Assembly (NCBI RefSeq): GCF_937890585.1 | Contig: NZ_CALACG010000347.1 | Span: 1-6,006 of the forward strand | Direction: 5' to 3' | DNA from: an uncultured Campylobacter sp. | Lineage (GTDB): Bacteria; Campylobacterota; Campylobacteria; Campylobacterales; Campylobacteraceae | DNA length: 6,006 nucleotides | Part shown: positions 5,467 to 6,006 of the stretch, one piece after another | Numbering within the stretch: position 1 is the first letter of the stretch | How the letters are laid out: each line of letters opens with the position of its first letter | The notes under the pieces: generated by a model | Seen by the model: only the letters and a program-made list of their open reading frames with translations | Databases searched by the model: none | What the model was told of the DNA's origin: nothing | Program-made: the position numbers and the translations under genes

Positions 5467-6006
5467 TAAAAACAGCCATAAATCGCCCCATAACTACGCT
5501 TATGATATTCTTAAGCCTTGTTGTCTTTGGCATCTACTCGCTAAAGACGATGAATGTAAATTTATACCCGCAAGTAAATATCCCAATCGTTAAGATCACG
5601 ACCTACGCAAATGGCGATATGAACTACATCAAGACAAAGATCACGCAAAAGATAGAGGACGAGGTCTCAAGCATCGAGGGGATAAAAAAGCTTTACTCAA
5701 CCAGCTTTGACAACCTAAGCGTGGTAAGCATCGAATTTGAGCTAAACAAAGACCTGGAGAGCGCTACAAACGACGTCCGCGACAAGATGCAAAAGGCAAG
5801 GTTAAACGCAAACTACGAGATAGAAAAGCTAAATGGCCTCTCTTCAGCCGTCTTTAGCCTCTTTATCACAAGGCTTGATGGCAACGAAACTAAGCTTATG
5901 CAAGAGATCGACGATGTGGCAAAGCCATTTTTAGAGCGCATTAGCGGCGTTTCAAAGGTTAAGACAAATGGAGGGAAGCCTTCGACAAACTGGTCAATGA
6001 GAGTAA
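5463..6006 (+). CDS. cmeF: RND efflux pump, inner-membrane transporter (CmeF/HefC-like), N-terminal part only
   Basis: This is the start of a proton-driven inner-membrane pump, normally about 1000-1040 residues; only 181 codons are in the window and no stop is reached. It begins MIKTAINRPITTLMIF, the usual RND opening with the INRP box, and TM1 spans about 9-28. The first porter subdomain follows with NLYPQVNIP (33-41), a Q-x-x-E-D-E-V helix (62-68), IEGIKKLYSTSFDN (71-84), VVSIEFEL, DLESATNDVRDKM (97-109), FLERISGVSKV (156-166) and TNGG (168-171). After this the last ten residues (KPSTNWSMRV) are not a convincing match to the next RND strand. The ATG overlaps the adaptor stop by 4 bp, with no obvious ribosome site, so expression is probably coupled. 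As last of the three genes it should use the two preceding products as partners. Substrates cannot be read from this part. Confidence 0.9.
   Translation, partial: MIKTAINRPITTLMIFLSLVVFGIYSLKTMNVNLYPQVNIPIVKITTYANGDMNYIKTKITQKIEDEVSSIEGIKKLYSTSFDNLSVVSIEFELNKDLESATNDVRDKMQKARLNANYEIEKLNGLSSAVFSLFITRLDGNETKLMQEIDDVAKPFLERISGVSKVKTNGGKPSTNWSMRV

Overview
This window looks like chromosomal DNA from an epsilonproteobacterium, most probably a Campylobacter of the concisus/curvus/showae type. The reasons are moderately AT-rich DNA full of AAATTT words, a GlmU of the Campylobacter kind, an OMP-adaptor-RND gene order typical of Campylobacter and Helicobacter, and very tight gene packing. The genus is a confident inference. 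The species is not resolved.

Layout: On the minus strand, positions 1-1044 hold the first three quarters of glmU (UDP-GlcNAc biosynthesis). Its frame meets an in-frame TGA at 37-39, and recognisable GlmU sequence continues beyond it. A 136-bp divergent intergenic region (1045-1180) carries candidate promoters for both directions and a 14-bp perfect palindrome in the glmU leader. From 1181 to the right end, six plus-strand genes run nose to tail: motA, motB, fliP, an outer-membrane TolC-family gene, a short periplasmic adaptor gene and the 5' part of an RND pump gene. Their junctions are a 1-bp overlap, a 2-bp gap, a 1-bp overlap, a 4-bp overlap and a 4-bp overlap. They are therefore probably one transcript with translational coupling.

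Function: MotA and MotB form the ion-driven stator of the flagellar motor, and FliP is a core channel subunit of the flagellar type III export gate. The last three genes form a tripartite efflux system resembling Campylobacter CmeDEF and Helicobacter HefABC, with outer-membrane duct, adaptor and inner-membrane pump in that order. One unit thus joins a flagellar block to a drug or solute efflux block.

Most notable points: (1) the stator pair carries the sequence signature of Na+-type stators (PomA/PomB, MotP/MotS) rather than that of the C. jejuni and H. pylori MotAB; (2) this pair sits between glmU and fliP, which I recall as direct neighbours in C. jejuni; (3) glmU is interrupted at its catalytic Gly-His; (4) the last ~12 codons of the RND gene fit the family poorly. 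Points 3 and 4 both lie within about 45 bp of a window end, so sequence error there is a serious alternative. I found no RNA gene, mobile element, CRISPR array or wholly novel system.
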